This document shows, one piece after another, positions 15,425 to 24,180 of a stretch of 50,386 bases of DNA; within the stretch, counting starts at the first letter, position 1; each line of letters opens with the position of its first letter. The position numbers were made by a program, and so were the translations under genes. The notes under the pieces were generated by a model. It was not told the origin of the DNA, searched no databases, and saw nothing but the letters and a program-made list of their open reading frames with translations. Source of the stretch: Bacteroidales bacterium (lineage in GTDB: Bacteria; Bacteroidota; Bacteroidia; Bacteroidales; UBA932); assembly GCA_017634595.1 (NCBI GenBank), contig JAGBNC010000029.1, forward strand, positions 1 to 50,386, written 5' to 3'.

Positions 15425-16184
15425 TGTTCTGAAGCTTGAGTTTAAGTGTGGCCGAAGTCTCAACCGGGGTGATGCTGGATCCGCGTACGAAACTTATGTG
15501 GCCGGTCTCCTCCGACACTACTATCACATCGGCATCGCACTGTTCTGCAAGCCCGACGGCCGCCCTGTGGCGCATACCGTACGATGCCGGAAGGTCCAGG
15601 CGATCGGTTATGGGCAGGGTGCAGCGGGCGGCAATAATGCGGTTGCCTCCGATTACCATTGCCCCGTCGTGAAGGGGAGAGTTCTTAAAAAAAATGTTCA
15701 TTATCAAGCGCTGGCTTATGCGTGCATCTATGCTGTCGCCTGTAGCGATTATGCTTTGGAGATTGTCCTTGCGGCGTATTACTATGAGAGCGCCGACATT
15801 GTGCGCGGCCATCTGCTCAACCGCCGATACGACTTCCGACATGTTGTCGGTGTCGAGGCCTTCGGCATACTGGCGCCGCATGAACTTGCGTACAAGCGTA
15901 TTGTTGCCGGCGGTGCGCCCTATGTTGTTGAGAAAACGGCGTATTTCGGGCTGGAAAATGATGATTATCGCCAGCGCTCCCACGTCCAGGATGGCGCCCA
16001 GCAGGGCGGAAATCATGCGCATGTTGAGGGCGGTAGCGAGAACGCGTATGAGGAAGAGGATAATTATGGCGATGAAGATGTTCATCGCCGATGATCCTTT
16101 AATCCAACGGAATATCACAAATATTACCGCCGCAACCAATATTATGTCGATCAGATCGACAAGTGTGAAATGTAAAAATTCCAT
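15417..16184 (-). CDS. cdaA: Diadenylate cyclase (CdaA type)
   Basis: This 255-residue protein has three N-terminal membrane helices within residues 1-85 followed by the DAC domain. The DGA motif is in SPLHDGAMVI and the RHR motif in MRHRAAVGLAE. It joins two ATP into c-di-AMP, a second messenger for osmotic and cell-wall control, at the cytoplasmic face of the membrane. It is first in a six-gene minus-strand unit and is divergent from murA across 58 bp. A TATATTTG -7 box at 16193-16200 (minus) leaves a very short leader. Confidence 0.95.
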   Translation of the reverse strand: MEFLHFTLVDLIDIILVAAVIFVIFRWIKGSSAMNIFIAIIILFLIRVLATALNMRMISALLGAILDVGALAIIIIFQPEIRRFLNNIGRTAGNNTLVRKFMRRQYAEGLDTDNMSEVVSAVEQMAAHNVGALIVIRRKDNLQSIIATGDSIDARISQRLIMNIFFKNSPLHDGAMVIGGNRIIAARCTLPITDRLDLPASYGMRHRAAVGLAEQCDADVIVVSEETGHISFVRGSSITPVETSATLKLKLQNND

Positions 16185-16192
16185 AAAGTTTA

Positions 16193-16200
16193 CAAATATA
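16193..16200 (-). promoter_or_regulatory. -7 box of the cdaA-comF unit
   Basis: Minus-strand TATATTTG lies 8 bp before the cdaA ATG. No well-spaced TTTG is seen upstream. The position implies an almost leaderless mRNA for the whole operon. Confidence 0.5.
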
Positions 16201-16242
16201 ATAATATTTTCTTGCTATCTTTAACGGACAAAAACTTTCCTG

Positions 16243-17550
16243 ATGAGTTCATTTATAGTAGAAGGCGGTCATACTCTGAGCGGCAGCATTGCCCCTCAGG
16301 GCGCCAAGAACGAAGCTCTCGAGGTTATCAGCGCAGTGCTGCTTACTTCAGGGAGCGTCACTATTTCGAATATTCCCGACATACTTGATATACGCAACCT
16401 TATAGCCCTTCTTGAGGGCATGGGTGTAAAGGTTGAGCGTCGCTCCAAAGACGAATATACTTTTACTGCTTCGCGTATCAACGAGTTCTATATATCCAGC
16501 GCCGAATTCGTGGAGAAATGTGCGCGCCTGCGCGGCTCCGTCATGGTGGTGGGTCCGCTGCTCGCCCGCTTCGGACAGGCTTATTTCCCCAAACCGGGTG
16601 GCGACAAGATAGGACGCCGCAGGGTGGACACTCATCTGGACGGATTTATCAAACTTGGAGCCGACTGCTCCTACGACACTTCCCGCAGGGCGTACAAGCT
16701 TAGCACTCAGGGTCCGCTCCAGGGCTGCTATATGCTGCTTGACGAAGCTTCCGTTACTGGGACGGCGAATATAGTCATGGCGGCGACTCTGGCAGAAGGT
16801 GAGACTACCATTTACAATGCCGCCTGCGAGCCCTATGTGCAGCAGCTCTGCAAGTTGCTCGTGGCAATGGGCGCAAAGATAGACGGGATTGGCTCCAACT
16901 TGCTGAAGATCACGGGAGTGCCTGAGCTTCACGGGGCATCCCACGTGGTGCTGCCCGACATGATCGAAGTAGGTTCTTTCATAGGTATGGCGGCCATCAA
17001 CCAGAGCGAGCTTACCATTACCAATGTCCACTATCGCGAGCTGGGCATCATACCCGAGTGCTTCCGGCGCCTGGGCATACGCCTTGAGCAAAGGGGGGAC
17101 GATATATGGGTCCCGGCCCAGGAGAGCTATGTGATAGAGTCATTCATGGACGGCTCCATCATGACGCTTGCCGATGCTCCGTGGCCGGGCCTTACGCCTG
17201 ATTTGCTGTCGGTTATGCTGGTCACTGCCGTCCAGTGCCGGGGCAGCGTGCTGATACACCAGAAGATGTTCGAGAGCCGTCTGTTCTTTGTGGACAAACT
17301 GATAGATATGGGTGCGCAGATCATCTTGTGCGACCCTCACAGGGCCGTGGTAATAGGCCACGATCACAGGGTACAGCTCCGCGGCGGCCGCATGACATCG
17401 CCAGATATCCGCGCCGGTATCGCCATGCTCCTTGCGGCTATGTCCGCTAAGGGTACTTCGGTGATCGACAATATCGACCAGATCGACCGCGGATATCAGG
17501 ACATCGATATCCGCCTCAACGCTCTGGGAGCCAAGATTACAAGGCAGTAA
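16243..17550 (+). CDS. murA: UDP-N-acetylglucosamine 1-carboxyvinyltransferase, Asp in place of catalytic Cys
   Basis: This 435-residue EPSP-synthase-fold enzyme performs the first committed step of peptidoglycan synthesis, moving enolpyruvate from PEP to UDP-GlcNAc in the cytoplasm. The KNE substrate motif is at 22-24 and LPDMIEVGSFI is in the second lobe. The active-site loop reads KPGGDKIGRRRVDTH, so the residue equal to Cys115 of E. coli MurA is Asp121. Cys-to-Asp at this site keeps activity but makes the enzyme insensitive to fosfomycin. Its 3' end overlaps convergent dapA by 14 bp. Confidence 0.96.
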   Translation: MSSFIVEGGHTLSGSIAPQGAKNEALEVISAVLLTSGSVTISNIPDILDIRNLIALLEGMGVKVERRSKDEYTFTASRINEFYISSAEFVEKCARLRGSVMVVGPLLARFGQAYFPKPGGDKIGRRRVDTHLDGFIKLGADCSYDTSRRAYKLSTQGPLQGCYMLLDEASVTGTANIVMAATLAEGETTIYNAACEPYVQQLCKLLVAMGAKIDGIGSNLLKITGVPELHGASHVVLPDMIEVGSFIGMAAINQSELTITNVHYRELGIIPECFRRLGIRLEQRGDDIWVPAQESYVIESFMDGSIMTLADAPWPGLTPDLLSVMLVTAVQCRGSVLIHQKMFESRLFFVDKLIDMGAQIILCDPHRAVVIGHDHRVQLRGGRMTSPDIRAGIAMLLAAMSAKGTSVIDNIDQIDRGYQDIDIRLNALGAKITRQ

Positions 17551-18415
17551 GCACTTCCTTCATCAGCGCATGCGTACTCTCCTCCGCAGGGACGAGAGGA
17601 AGGCGCATGGTATCGGTGCAGAGCCCGAGCTGTGAGAGGGCGGCCTTGGCTGGTATGGGGTTGGACTCCACGAAGCAGGCCTTGTAGAGCGGCCTTAGAG
17701 CGGAGTCAATCGCCTCCGCCTCTTCCCAGCGTCCGTCGAGGGCTGCATGGGTGAGAGCGGCCACTTTCTCCGGTACTATATTGGATGCCACGGAGATGAC
17801 GCCTTTGCCACCGGCTTTCATCATCTCCAGTGTGAGGTCGTCGTCACCGCTGAGCACCATGAAGTCGGAAGGGGCCTCCGCCAGTATCTCGCGTGCCTGC
17901 TCTATTTTGCCGGACGCCTCTTTGATGCCAATTATTCCCGGCACCTCACGTGCGAGGCGCAAGCAGGTCTGCGGCAGCATATTGGCTCCGGTGCGGCCGG
18001 GTACGTTGTAAATAACCAGTGGTTTGCTGCTTGCCGAGGCAATGGCTTTGAAATACCGGAACTGGCCTTCCTGGTTGGGCTTGTTGTAGAAAGGCACCAC
18101 TACAAGCCATGCGTCAACGGCGGGGCCGTCCAGCATGTCCATCTGAGCAAGCGTGCCCTGGACTGAGTTGCTGCCGCAGCCGACCAGCAGTGGCCTTCCC
18201 CCGGCATGGTCGTGAGTAATCTCCAGCATGGATACTCTCTCCACCGGGTCGAGGGTAGGGGTCTCTCCGGTAGTGGCAAGCGGCACGAGGAAATCGGCAC
18301 CGCCCTTGATCTGGCGGTCCAGCAGGGCTGCGTAGGCTTCGTAATCTACTTCGCCATCGGTCTGGAACGGAGTCACGAGAGCCGTTCCGCATCCTTTCAA
18401 TTCGGGAATTTTCAT
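17537..18415 (-). CDS. dapA: 4-hydroxy-tetrahydrodipicolinate synthase
   Basis: This 292-residue TIM-barrel lyase condenses pyruvate with aspartate semialdehyde, the entry to lysine and meso-diaminopimelate. ALVTPF is near the N-terminus and ATTGETPTL forms the pyruvate-binding loop. YNVPGRTG carries the catalytic Tyr, and IIGIKEASG carries the Schiff-base Lys. The ATG overlaps the dapB stop as ATGA, and thrA and dapB precede it, so the cluster runs aspartate kinase, reductase, synthase. Confidence 0.96.
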   Translation of the reverse strand: MKIPELKGCGTALVTPFQTDGEVDYEAYAALLDRQIKGGADFLVPLATTGETPTLDPVERVSMLEITHDHAGGRPLLVGCGSNSVQGTLAQMDMLDGPAVDAWLVVVPFYNKPNQEGQFRYFKAIASASSKPLVIYNVPGRTGANMLPQTCLRLAREVPGIIGIKEASGKIEQAREILAEAPSDFMVLSGDDDLTLEMMKAGGKGVISVASNIVPEKVAALTHAALDGRWEEAEAIDSALRPLYKACFVESNPIPAKAALSQLGLCTDTMRLPLVPAEESTHALMKEVLTAL

Positions 18416-19077
18416 TTGATTATCAATTCTTTGAAGCTGTGAACTCCGGTTAAACCTTCGGTCATCTGAGCTGCTACTACGGCTCCTTCGGCAAAGCCTT
18501 GACGGGAGAATGCCTCGTGTGAAATCTTTATCTTGTCAACCTCTGATTTGAACTTCACCACGTGCTTTCCCGGCACCTCGCCCTCCCTGATGGAAGTGAT
18601 GTCAGGCTTCACTCCAAGGTGACCTGCTACCAGGCGCGCCATTTCTTTGGCGGTTCCGCTCGGGGCGTCAAGCTTGTGGACATGGTGGGTCTCTTCGATA
18701 TGGGGTACGTACCCGTAGCCCTTGAGTATGTCGGATACCTTCTCCAGTGCGGCGTAAGTGGCATTAACGCCTATCGAGAAGTTGGAGGAATATATCATAG
18801 GGGTGCCGGCGGCGTAGAAAGCGGCCACGACGTCGCCCATGATGTCGTCCCAGCCGGTGGTGCCTACCACCACCGCTTTGAAATGCTCGGCAATCCATTT
18901 GTAGTTGGCCCTGAAAGCTGCGGGCGTGGTGAAGTCTATGCAAACGCATTCGCGAGCTGTCTCGGGGGGAACGGCGCACACGTCTTCCGTGGCGCATACC
19001 AGTTCAATACCTTTGTGGAGCAGTACTCCTTCGATGATATGGCCCATGCGGCCATAGCCGCTGATTATAACTTTCAT
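18412..19077 (-). CDS. dapB: 4-hydroxy-tetrahydrodipicolinate reductase
   Basis: This 221-residue protein has the nucleotide-binding GYGRMGH at 7-13 and the DapB signature EETHHVHKLDAPSGTA, with the catalytic His and Lys. It reduces the dapA product with NAD(P)H. It is shorter than the 240-270 residues common elsewhere, but this is usual for Bacteroidota. It begins 10 bp after thrA and overlaps dapA by 4 bp. Confidence 0.95.
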   Translation of the reverse strand: MKVIISGYGRMGHIIEGVLLHKGIELVCATEDVCAVPPETARECVCIDFTTPAAFRANYKWIAEHFKAVVVGTTGWDDIMGDVVAAFYAAGTPMIYSSNFSIGVNATYAALEKVSDILKGYGYVPHIEETHHVHKLDAPSGTAKEMARLVAGHLGVKPDITSIREGEVPGKHVVKFKSEVDKIKISHEAFSRQGFAEGAVVAAQMTEGLTGVHSFKELIIK

Positions 19078-19087
19078 AGCGTATTAT

Positions 19088-21154
19088 TTATTGTAAGATG
19101 TTGCGTATTATTCCGCTGGCTGCCAGCCGGGCGCCTTCTCCGGAGCCCTTGATGACCAGCGGGTATCCTTCCGAGCTGTGTATGATGGTGACATTCTCCG
19201 TGCCGCTTATCCAGTAGAACGGGCTGTCTATCCCGACGAGTTTCATCCTTATGTCTGCCTTGAAACGTCCGTCGGCCTTTTTCTGCAGGGTGGCTACGAA
19301 GCGCTGGCGCATGCCCATGGCGTCCAGCTCGTCCTCGCGTTTAATGAACTTGGGCTCATCTTTTTCCAGCCTGCTGTAGAAGTCGTCAATGCTCCCGCGG
19401 AAGTATTCCTTGCCCAGCATCGGTACTATCTCCACATCTTTTTCTTCCAACGGTACGCCGGCCTCGCGCGAGAGTATCAGCAGCTTGCGCAGCGCATCGC
19501 GTCCTCCGAGGTCGGTGCGCGGGTCCCTTTCGGTCAAGCCTTCTTCCTGGGCCTTGCGCAGCAGTGTGGCGAAAGTCTCGCTCCGGGCTCCGTCGTAGCT
19601 GGTTATTATGTGGTTGAGGGTGCAGGAAACCACTGCTTCTATGAGGGTTACTCCATCGCCGCAGTTGGCTCCGTCAGAGATGGACTGGAGTATGGGCAGT
19701 GCGTTTCCTACCGTGGTGTCGTAGCGGAAGAAGCACCCGTTCTCGGCTGCTGCGGCTTTCAGCGCCGCATAATCGACATAGGGGATAGCAAGCGAGCGGC
19801 GGTTGGAACTGACAATGTTGATGCCGGCGTTGAACAGCGGGATGAACTTGCGCCATATTTCGGTACTGTTGGTGCAGTCCACGAACACGCTGCGGCTGCG
19901 GGCGGTCCGGAGTACTTTGTCGGCGAATCCGTGGTCGCTCGATATTTCTTTGATGTTCAGACGCTTGCCGGCGGACAGGAAACGCCCTCCGCAAGCATCT
20001 ACAATGCCTTTGAGCGCCTTGCCCACGGCACCGTTGCCGGCTACGTACACATCGATAGTCCTGAGCGCCCTTTCTTCGAAGAACTCCCGGTGGATTGCGG
20101 CCACCGTGCTACGTGCGACATTGGTGCGGACCGGGATCAGGAAATTGACGCCGTCTTCACAGCGGACGTTGCCCAGCGCCTTTATTCCGGCCTCACGCAG
20201 CGCGGTGCCTATACGCCTTAAGCTTGCCTTGCCGCCTACCGGACCCTCGCCTATGAGGCATACGGTCGAGGTCTGCGAGGCTTCATCGTCAAGCGAAGTC
20301 ACGCCTTTCCACTCGCCAATAGCGGAATTGTGCCCGCTGATCACGGTCCCAGGATTCTGCGGGTCGAAAGTGTTGAGTATCTTTATGGCTATGCCTTTCT
20401 CGCGCGCGGGAGCCACTGCCGGGGCGTAGAGCACCTTGGCGCCGTATCTGGCCATGTCGAAGGCCGCTTTGTAGCTGATCTCCGGTATGGTGCGGGCGGA
20501 GCTCACGAGTTTGGGATTGGTGGTCATGATGCCCGGCACGTCGGTCCATATCTGCAGGTCAGCGGCACCGGTGGCGGCGGCGTAGAGGGAGGCGCTGTAG
20601 TCGGAACCGCCCCTGCCGAGGGTGGTGACTTGGCCCTGGTCCGTACGCGCAATGAACCCCGGCACCACGAAAACCTTTGCCTCCGGGTGCTCTTCTATGG
20701 CGTCGTTAATGGCTTTATATGTTTTGGCTATGTCCACAATTCCTTCTCGTACGCTTATGAGGTCACGGGAGTCAAGCCATACGGTCTTGTAGCCCTCGCA
20801 TGAGAGCTTGCGCGACAGTATCCGGGTTGACAGGAGCTCGCCGAAGGATTCTATTACCGGAGGGATGCACCTGATCTCGGAAAAAGTGTTGCGGCAGTCT
20901 CCCGATGCTTCCAGGCGCTCCTTTCCTGTGAAAAGGCGCCCGATTATGGCAAGATGCCTGTGCTCCAGCTGGTCTATCAGATGTTCAGGGTCTTCGGCCC
21001 GTCCTATTTCTATGAGTGCATCGGTGCAGCCGCTGATAGCGGAGCTCACGAGTATCACCCTGTCCCTTTCTGCTGTTTTTTCTACTATATCCAGAACCCG
21101 CGACATCGCCGTGGCGCTTGCTACCGACGATCCGCCGAATTTGAGAACTATCAT
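19088..21154 (-). CDS. thrA: Bifunctional aspartate kinase / homoserine dehydrogenase, shortened regulatory region
   Basis: The N-terminal kinase domain (1-275) shows KFGGSSVA at 5-12, TLGRGGSDYSA and TDVPGIMTTNP. The C-terminal homoserine dehydrogenase starts near 366 with VYVAGNGAVGKAL. Together they phosphorylate aspartate and reduce aspartate semialdehyde to homoserine. The protein has 688 residues against about 810-820 for usual ThrA. The link between the domains (about 275-365) has one recognisable ACT-like unit (STVCLIGEGPVGGK) where two are normal. Feedback control by threonine may therefore be weak or altered. It leads the thrA-dapB-dapA operon and is divergent from murB. Confidence 0.94.
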   Translation of the reverse strand: MIVLKFGGSSVASATAMSRVLDIVEKTAERDRVILVSSAISGCTDALIEIGRAEDPEHLIDQLEHRHLAIIGRLFTGKERLEASGDCRNTFSEIRCIPPVIESFGELLSTRILSRKLSCEGYKTVWLDSRDLISVREGIVDIAKTYKAINDAIEEHPEAKVFVVPGFIARTDQGQVTTLGRGGSDYSASLYAAATGAADLQIWTDVPGIMTTNPKLVSSARTIPEISYKAAFDMARYGAKVLYAPAVAPAREKGIAIKILNTFDPQNPGTVISGHNSAIGEWKGVTSLDDEASQTSTVCLIGEGPVGGKASLRRIGTALREAGIKALGNVRCEDGVNFLIPVRTNVARSTVAAIHREFFEERALRTIDVYVAGNGAVGKALKGIVDACGGRFLSAGKRLNIKEISSDHGFADKVLRTARSRSVFVDCTNSTEIWRKFIPLFNAGINIVSSNRRSLAIPYVDYAALKAAAAENGCFFRYDTTVGNALPILQSISDGANCGDGVTLIEAVVSCTLNHIITSYDGARSETFATLLRKAQEEGLTERDPRTDLGGRDALRKLLILSREAGVPLEEKDVEIVPMLGKEYFRGSIDDFYSRLEKDEPKFIKREDELDAMGMRQRFVATLQKKADGRFKADIRMKLVGIDSPFYWISGTENVTIIHSSEGYPLVIKGSGEGARLAASGIIRNILQ

Positions 21155-21172
21155 ATACTAATTCTAACTGAA

Positions 21173-21202
21173 CAAATATAGCAATTAATTTTGTTATCTT
21201 TG
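21173..21202. promoter_or_regulatory. Divergent -7 boxes for thrA and murB
   Basis: On the minus strand TATATTTG at 21173-21180 lies 18 bp before the thrA ATG. On the plus strand TATCTTTG at 21195-21202 lies 7 bp before the murB ATG, so murB mRNA would be nearly leaderless. The two boxes are 14 bp apart, so only one polymerase could bind at a time. Confidence 0.6.
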
Positions 21203-21209
21203 TCAAGCT

Positions 21210-22208
21210 ATGCGAAAGGAATTCAATTTTGATTTAAGTGCACTCAATACTTTCAGGATGAAGGTGCGCTGTGCGTGTTTCGTAGAGTACCAGAGCGTGG
21301 ACGAATTAAGCTCACTCGACCTTGATTCCCTGCCCAAGCCCATCAAGCATATAGGAGGCGGATCCAACCTCTTGTTTACGGGAGATTTCCCGGGTACCAT
21401 ACTACATTCGGCTATACGTTACATAAAATATGTCGATCTGGGTCTGGATGAGGTGCCGGTAGTGGTCGGCGCCGGCGTGACCTGGGACGCCCTGGTGGAG
21501 GAGCTCTGCGGCTACGGCTTCTGGGGCGCCGAGAACCTGTCCCTGATTCCCGGGGAGGTGGGTGCCGCCGCGGTGCAGAATATTGGCGCTTACGGTGTGG
21601 AAATCAAAGACTTGATATCAGGGGTTTCCTGCTATGACCTGCAGGAACGCCGCCCCTGCAAGTTCAGCGTAGCTGAGTGCGGTTACGGCTACCGGGAGTC
21701 GATGTTCAAAGAAAGCGACGGCCGGTATGTTATTACATCCGTACTCCTAAGGGTGTCGCGAAAGCCCCGCCCGCGCCTTGAATACAAGGGACTTGCCGAT
21801 GTCGATGCGTCCAGCCCGGCGTCGGTGCGCGAGGCCGTGATAGGCATACGCCGCTCCAAGCTGCCTGATCCCTCAGACTTGGGCAGCGCGGGCTCGTTTT
21901 TCAAGAACCCGGTCATCAGTGCTGCTGATTTCGTGCGGGTGTGCGATGCCGCCCCCGGCGAGACAGTCCCTCACTACGTGCTGAGCAACGGCTTCGTGAA
22001 AGTGCCTGCCGCATGGCTCATCGACCGCTGCGGCTTCAGGGGGGAGAGGGAAGGCGGCGCCCAGGTGTACGAGCGCCAGCCTCTGGTGATTGTCAACGCC
22101 TCTGGCGAAGCTGCCCCCGGAGATATCCTGGAACTGGAACGGAGGATAGTGGCTTCTGTCAATGAGAGATTCGGCGTGACTCTGAGCCCTGAAGTTGAAC
22201 ACATATAG
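21210..22208 (+). CDS. murB: UDP-N-acetylenolpyruvoylglucosamine reductase
   Basis: This 332-residue FAD enzyme reduces the MurA product to UDP-MurNAc with NADPH. The FAD-binding region shows [13 protein letters not shown]; then come [19 protein letters not shown] and the catalytic region [10 protein letters not shown] with the proton-donor Ser. YGYRESMFK marks the type I (E. coli-like) enzyme. It ends 43 bp before aspS, which has its own -7 box. Confidence 0.95.
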   Translation: MRKEFNFDLSALNTFRMKVRCACFVEYQSVDELSSLDLDSLPKPIKHIGGGSNLLFTGDFPGTILHSAIRYIKYVDLGLDEVPVVVGAGVTWDALVEELCGYGFWGAENLSLIPGEVGAAAVQNIGAYGVEIKDLISGVSCYDLQERRPCKFSVAECGYGYRESMFKESDGRYVITSVLLRVSRKPRPRLEYKGLADVDASSPASVREAVIGIRRSKLPDPSDLGSAGSFFKNPVISAADFVRVCDAAPGETVPHYVLSNGFVKVPAAWLIDRCGFRGEREGGAQVYERQPLVIVNASGEAAPGDILELERRIVASVNERFGVTLSPEVEHI

Positions 22209-22220
22209 ACGTATTTTTGC

Positions 22221-22228
22221 TATCTTTG
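22221..22228 (+). promoter_or_regulatory. -7 box of aspS
   Basis: TATCTTTG lies 23 bp before the aspS ATG at 22252 and 13 bp after the murB stop. A TTG at 22195-22197 is the only, weak, -33 candidate. Confidence 0.55.
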
Positions 22229-22251
22229 CAATTCTGAATCAAAGACACACT

Positions 22252-24018
22252 ATGTACAGGACCAACACTTGCGGAGAGCTCCGCATTTCTGACAAAGGAA
22301 AGAAAGTTACCCTCGCGGGATGGGTTCAGAAATCCCGCAAACTCGGAGGCATGACCTTCATCGACCTGCGCGACCGTTACGGCATCACTCAGCTTGTGGT
22401 TGAGGCCGATGCGGCTCCGGAGCTGGTGGATACGGCATCTTCTCTCGGAAGGGAGTATGTCATACAGGTCGTCGGTGAGGTGCTCGAGCGTCAGAGCAAG
22501 AACCTCAAGATGCCTACCGGTGAGATAGAGATCAAAGTAGAAAGCATCAATATACTCAACAAGTCAGCCGTGCCCCCTTTCACCATTGAGGAGCAGAGCG
22601 ACGGCGGTGAGGACCTCAGGGCCAAGTATCGTTACCTTGACCTGCGCCGCCCGCCCCTGCAGAGGGCTCTGGCGCTCAGGCACCGCCTGGCGCAGGAGAT
22701 ACGTACCTACCTTGACAACCAGGGCTTTATGGAGATTGAGACGCCTTACCTTATCAAGTCCACTCCTGAGGGAGCCCGTGACTTCGTGGTGCCTTCCCGC
22801 ATGAATCCCGGCACCTTCTACGCCCTCCCGCAGAGCCCGCAGACTTTCAAGCAGCTGCTTATGGTGGCAGGCTATGACCGCTACTTCCAGATAGTACGTT
22901 GCTTCCGCGACGAGGACCTTCGCGCCGACCGTCAGCCGGAGTTTACGCAGATCGACTGCGAGATGAGCTTCGTGGAGCAGGAAGATGTGCTGAATACCTT
23001 CGAGGGCATGATGCGCCAGATGTTCAAGAACGCTCTCGGCGTGGACATTCCCAATCCTCTGCCCCGCATGAGCTGGTACGATGCCATGGACCGCTACGGC
23101 TCCGACAAGCCCGATATCCGCTTCGGCATGGATATTCACGAGGTCACTTCCAATGTGCAGGGCTGCGGTTTCGGAGTATTCGATTCGGCCGCTTATGTCG
23201 GTGCTATCGCAGTTCCCGGTTGCGCTGAGTATACACGCAAGCAGCTTGATGAGCTTACGGAATGGGTCAAGCGCCCGCAGGTTGGTGCCGCCGGGCTGGT
23301 TTACGTCAAGCTCAACGCCGACGGCAGCATCAAGTCTTCCGTTGATAAATTCTACACCCCAGAGCAGCTAAAGGCTTTGGCCGATGTGTGCGGCGCTTCC
23401 TCCGGCGATCTGCTGCTGTTGATGTGCGGTGACAAGCGCAAGACTCAGACTCGTCTGGGTGTACTTCGTATTGAGATGGGCAACCGCCTCGGCCTGCGTG
23501 ACCCTCACGTGTTCGCACCTCTGTGGATCGTGGATTTCCCTCTGCTGGAGTGGAGCGAGGAAGACGGCCGTTTCTATGCCATGCACCATCCTTTTACCGC
23601 TCCCAAGCCCGAGCATGAGAAGTGGTTCTATTCCAACGCTAAGGAAGATCTGGAGAGGGTGTGCGCCAACGCCTATGACTTCGTGCTCAACGGCACCGAG
23701 CTGGGCGGCGGTTCCATCCGTATCCACAATGCCGACATGCAGAAGCGCATGTTCGAGGTCCTTGGGATTGGTCCTGAGGAGGCTGAGTACAAGTTCGGCT
23801 TCATTATCAACGCATTCAAGTTCGGCGCACCGCCTCATGGAGGCCTGGCATTCGGCTTCGACCGCGTGTGTGCCCTCTTCGGCGGCCAGGAGACTATCCG
23901 CGACTATATCGCTTTCCCTAAGAACAATCAGGGCCGCGATGTGATGATTGATTCTCCTTCCAAGATCGATCAAGAGCAGATGGACGAGTTGTTCCTCGTG
24001 TCAACAGCCAAGGAGTAA
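22252..24018 (+). CDS. aspS: Aspartate-tRNA ligase
   Basis: This 588-residue class II synthetase starts at [11 protein letters not shown]; the open frame upstream overlaps murB and is not family sequence. It has the OB-fold anticodon domain (1-110), motif 2 as [18 protein letters not shown], the bacterial GAD insert in the middle and motif 3 as [13 protein letters not shown]. It charges tRNA-Asp, and possibly tRNA-Asn in lineages without asnS. Confidence 0.97.
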   Translation: MYRTNTCGELRISDKGKKVTLAGWVQKSRKLGGMTFIDLRDRYGITQLVVEADAAPELVDTASSLGREYVIQVVGEVLERQSKNLKMPTGEIEIKVESINILNKSAVPPFTIEEQSDGGEDLRAKYRYLDLRRPPLQRALALRHRLAQEIRTYLDNQGFMEIETPYLIKSTPEGARDFVVPSRMNPGTFYALPQSPQTFKQLLMVAGYDRYFQIVRCFRDEDLRADRQPEFTQIDCEMSFVEQEDVLNTFEGMMRQMFKNALGVDIPNPLPRMSWYDAMDRYGSDKPDIRFGMDIHEVTSNVQGCGFGVFDSAAYVGAIAVPGCAEYTRKQLDELTEWVKRPQVGAAGLVYVKLNADGSIKSSVDKFYTPEQLKALADVCGASSGDLLLLMCGDKRKTQTRLGVLRIEMGNRLGLRDPHVFAPLWIVDFPLLEWSEEDGRFYAMHHPFTAPKPEHEKWFYSNAKEDLERVCANAYDFVLNGTELGGGSIRIHNADMQKRMFEVLGIGPEEAEYKFGFIINAFKFGAPPHGGLAFGFDRVCALFGGQETIRDYIAFPKNNQGRDVMIDSPSKIDQEQMDELFLVSTAKE

Positions 24019-24021
24019 CTG

Positions 24022-24061
24022 CCGGGCCCGCTGGTGCCTGGAAACCTCCAGTCGGGCCCGG
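24022..24061 (+). terminator. GC-rich hairpin after aspS
   Basis: CCGGGCCCGCTGG (24022-24034) pairs with CCAG-t-CGGGCCCGG (24048-24061), a 13-bp stem with one bulged base, starting 4 bp after the stop. A third CGGGCCCG copy lies at 24074-24081. No U-tract follows, so it may be a 3'-stabilising or factor-dependent end. The rest of 24082-24180 shows no gene. Confidence 0.65.
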
Positions 24062-24180
24062 GAACGGCAACCCCGGGCCCGCACCTTTGGCGTCAGTGCG
24101 TATTGGCGCTTCGGCCAGTTCCGTTCCGTAGAAGATATTGATGTCAAAGCGTATGACATGTAGCCGTGTTTGAATCCATG

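Noticed and set aside
17537-17550. Possible regulatory overlap of murA and dapA 3' ends
   Set aside because: A 14-bp convergent overlap is common in compact genomes and shows no hairpin.
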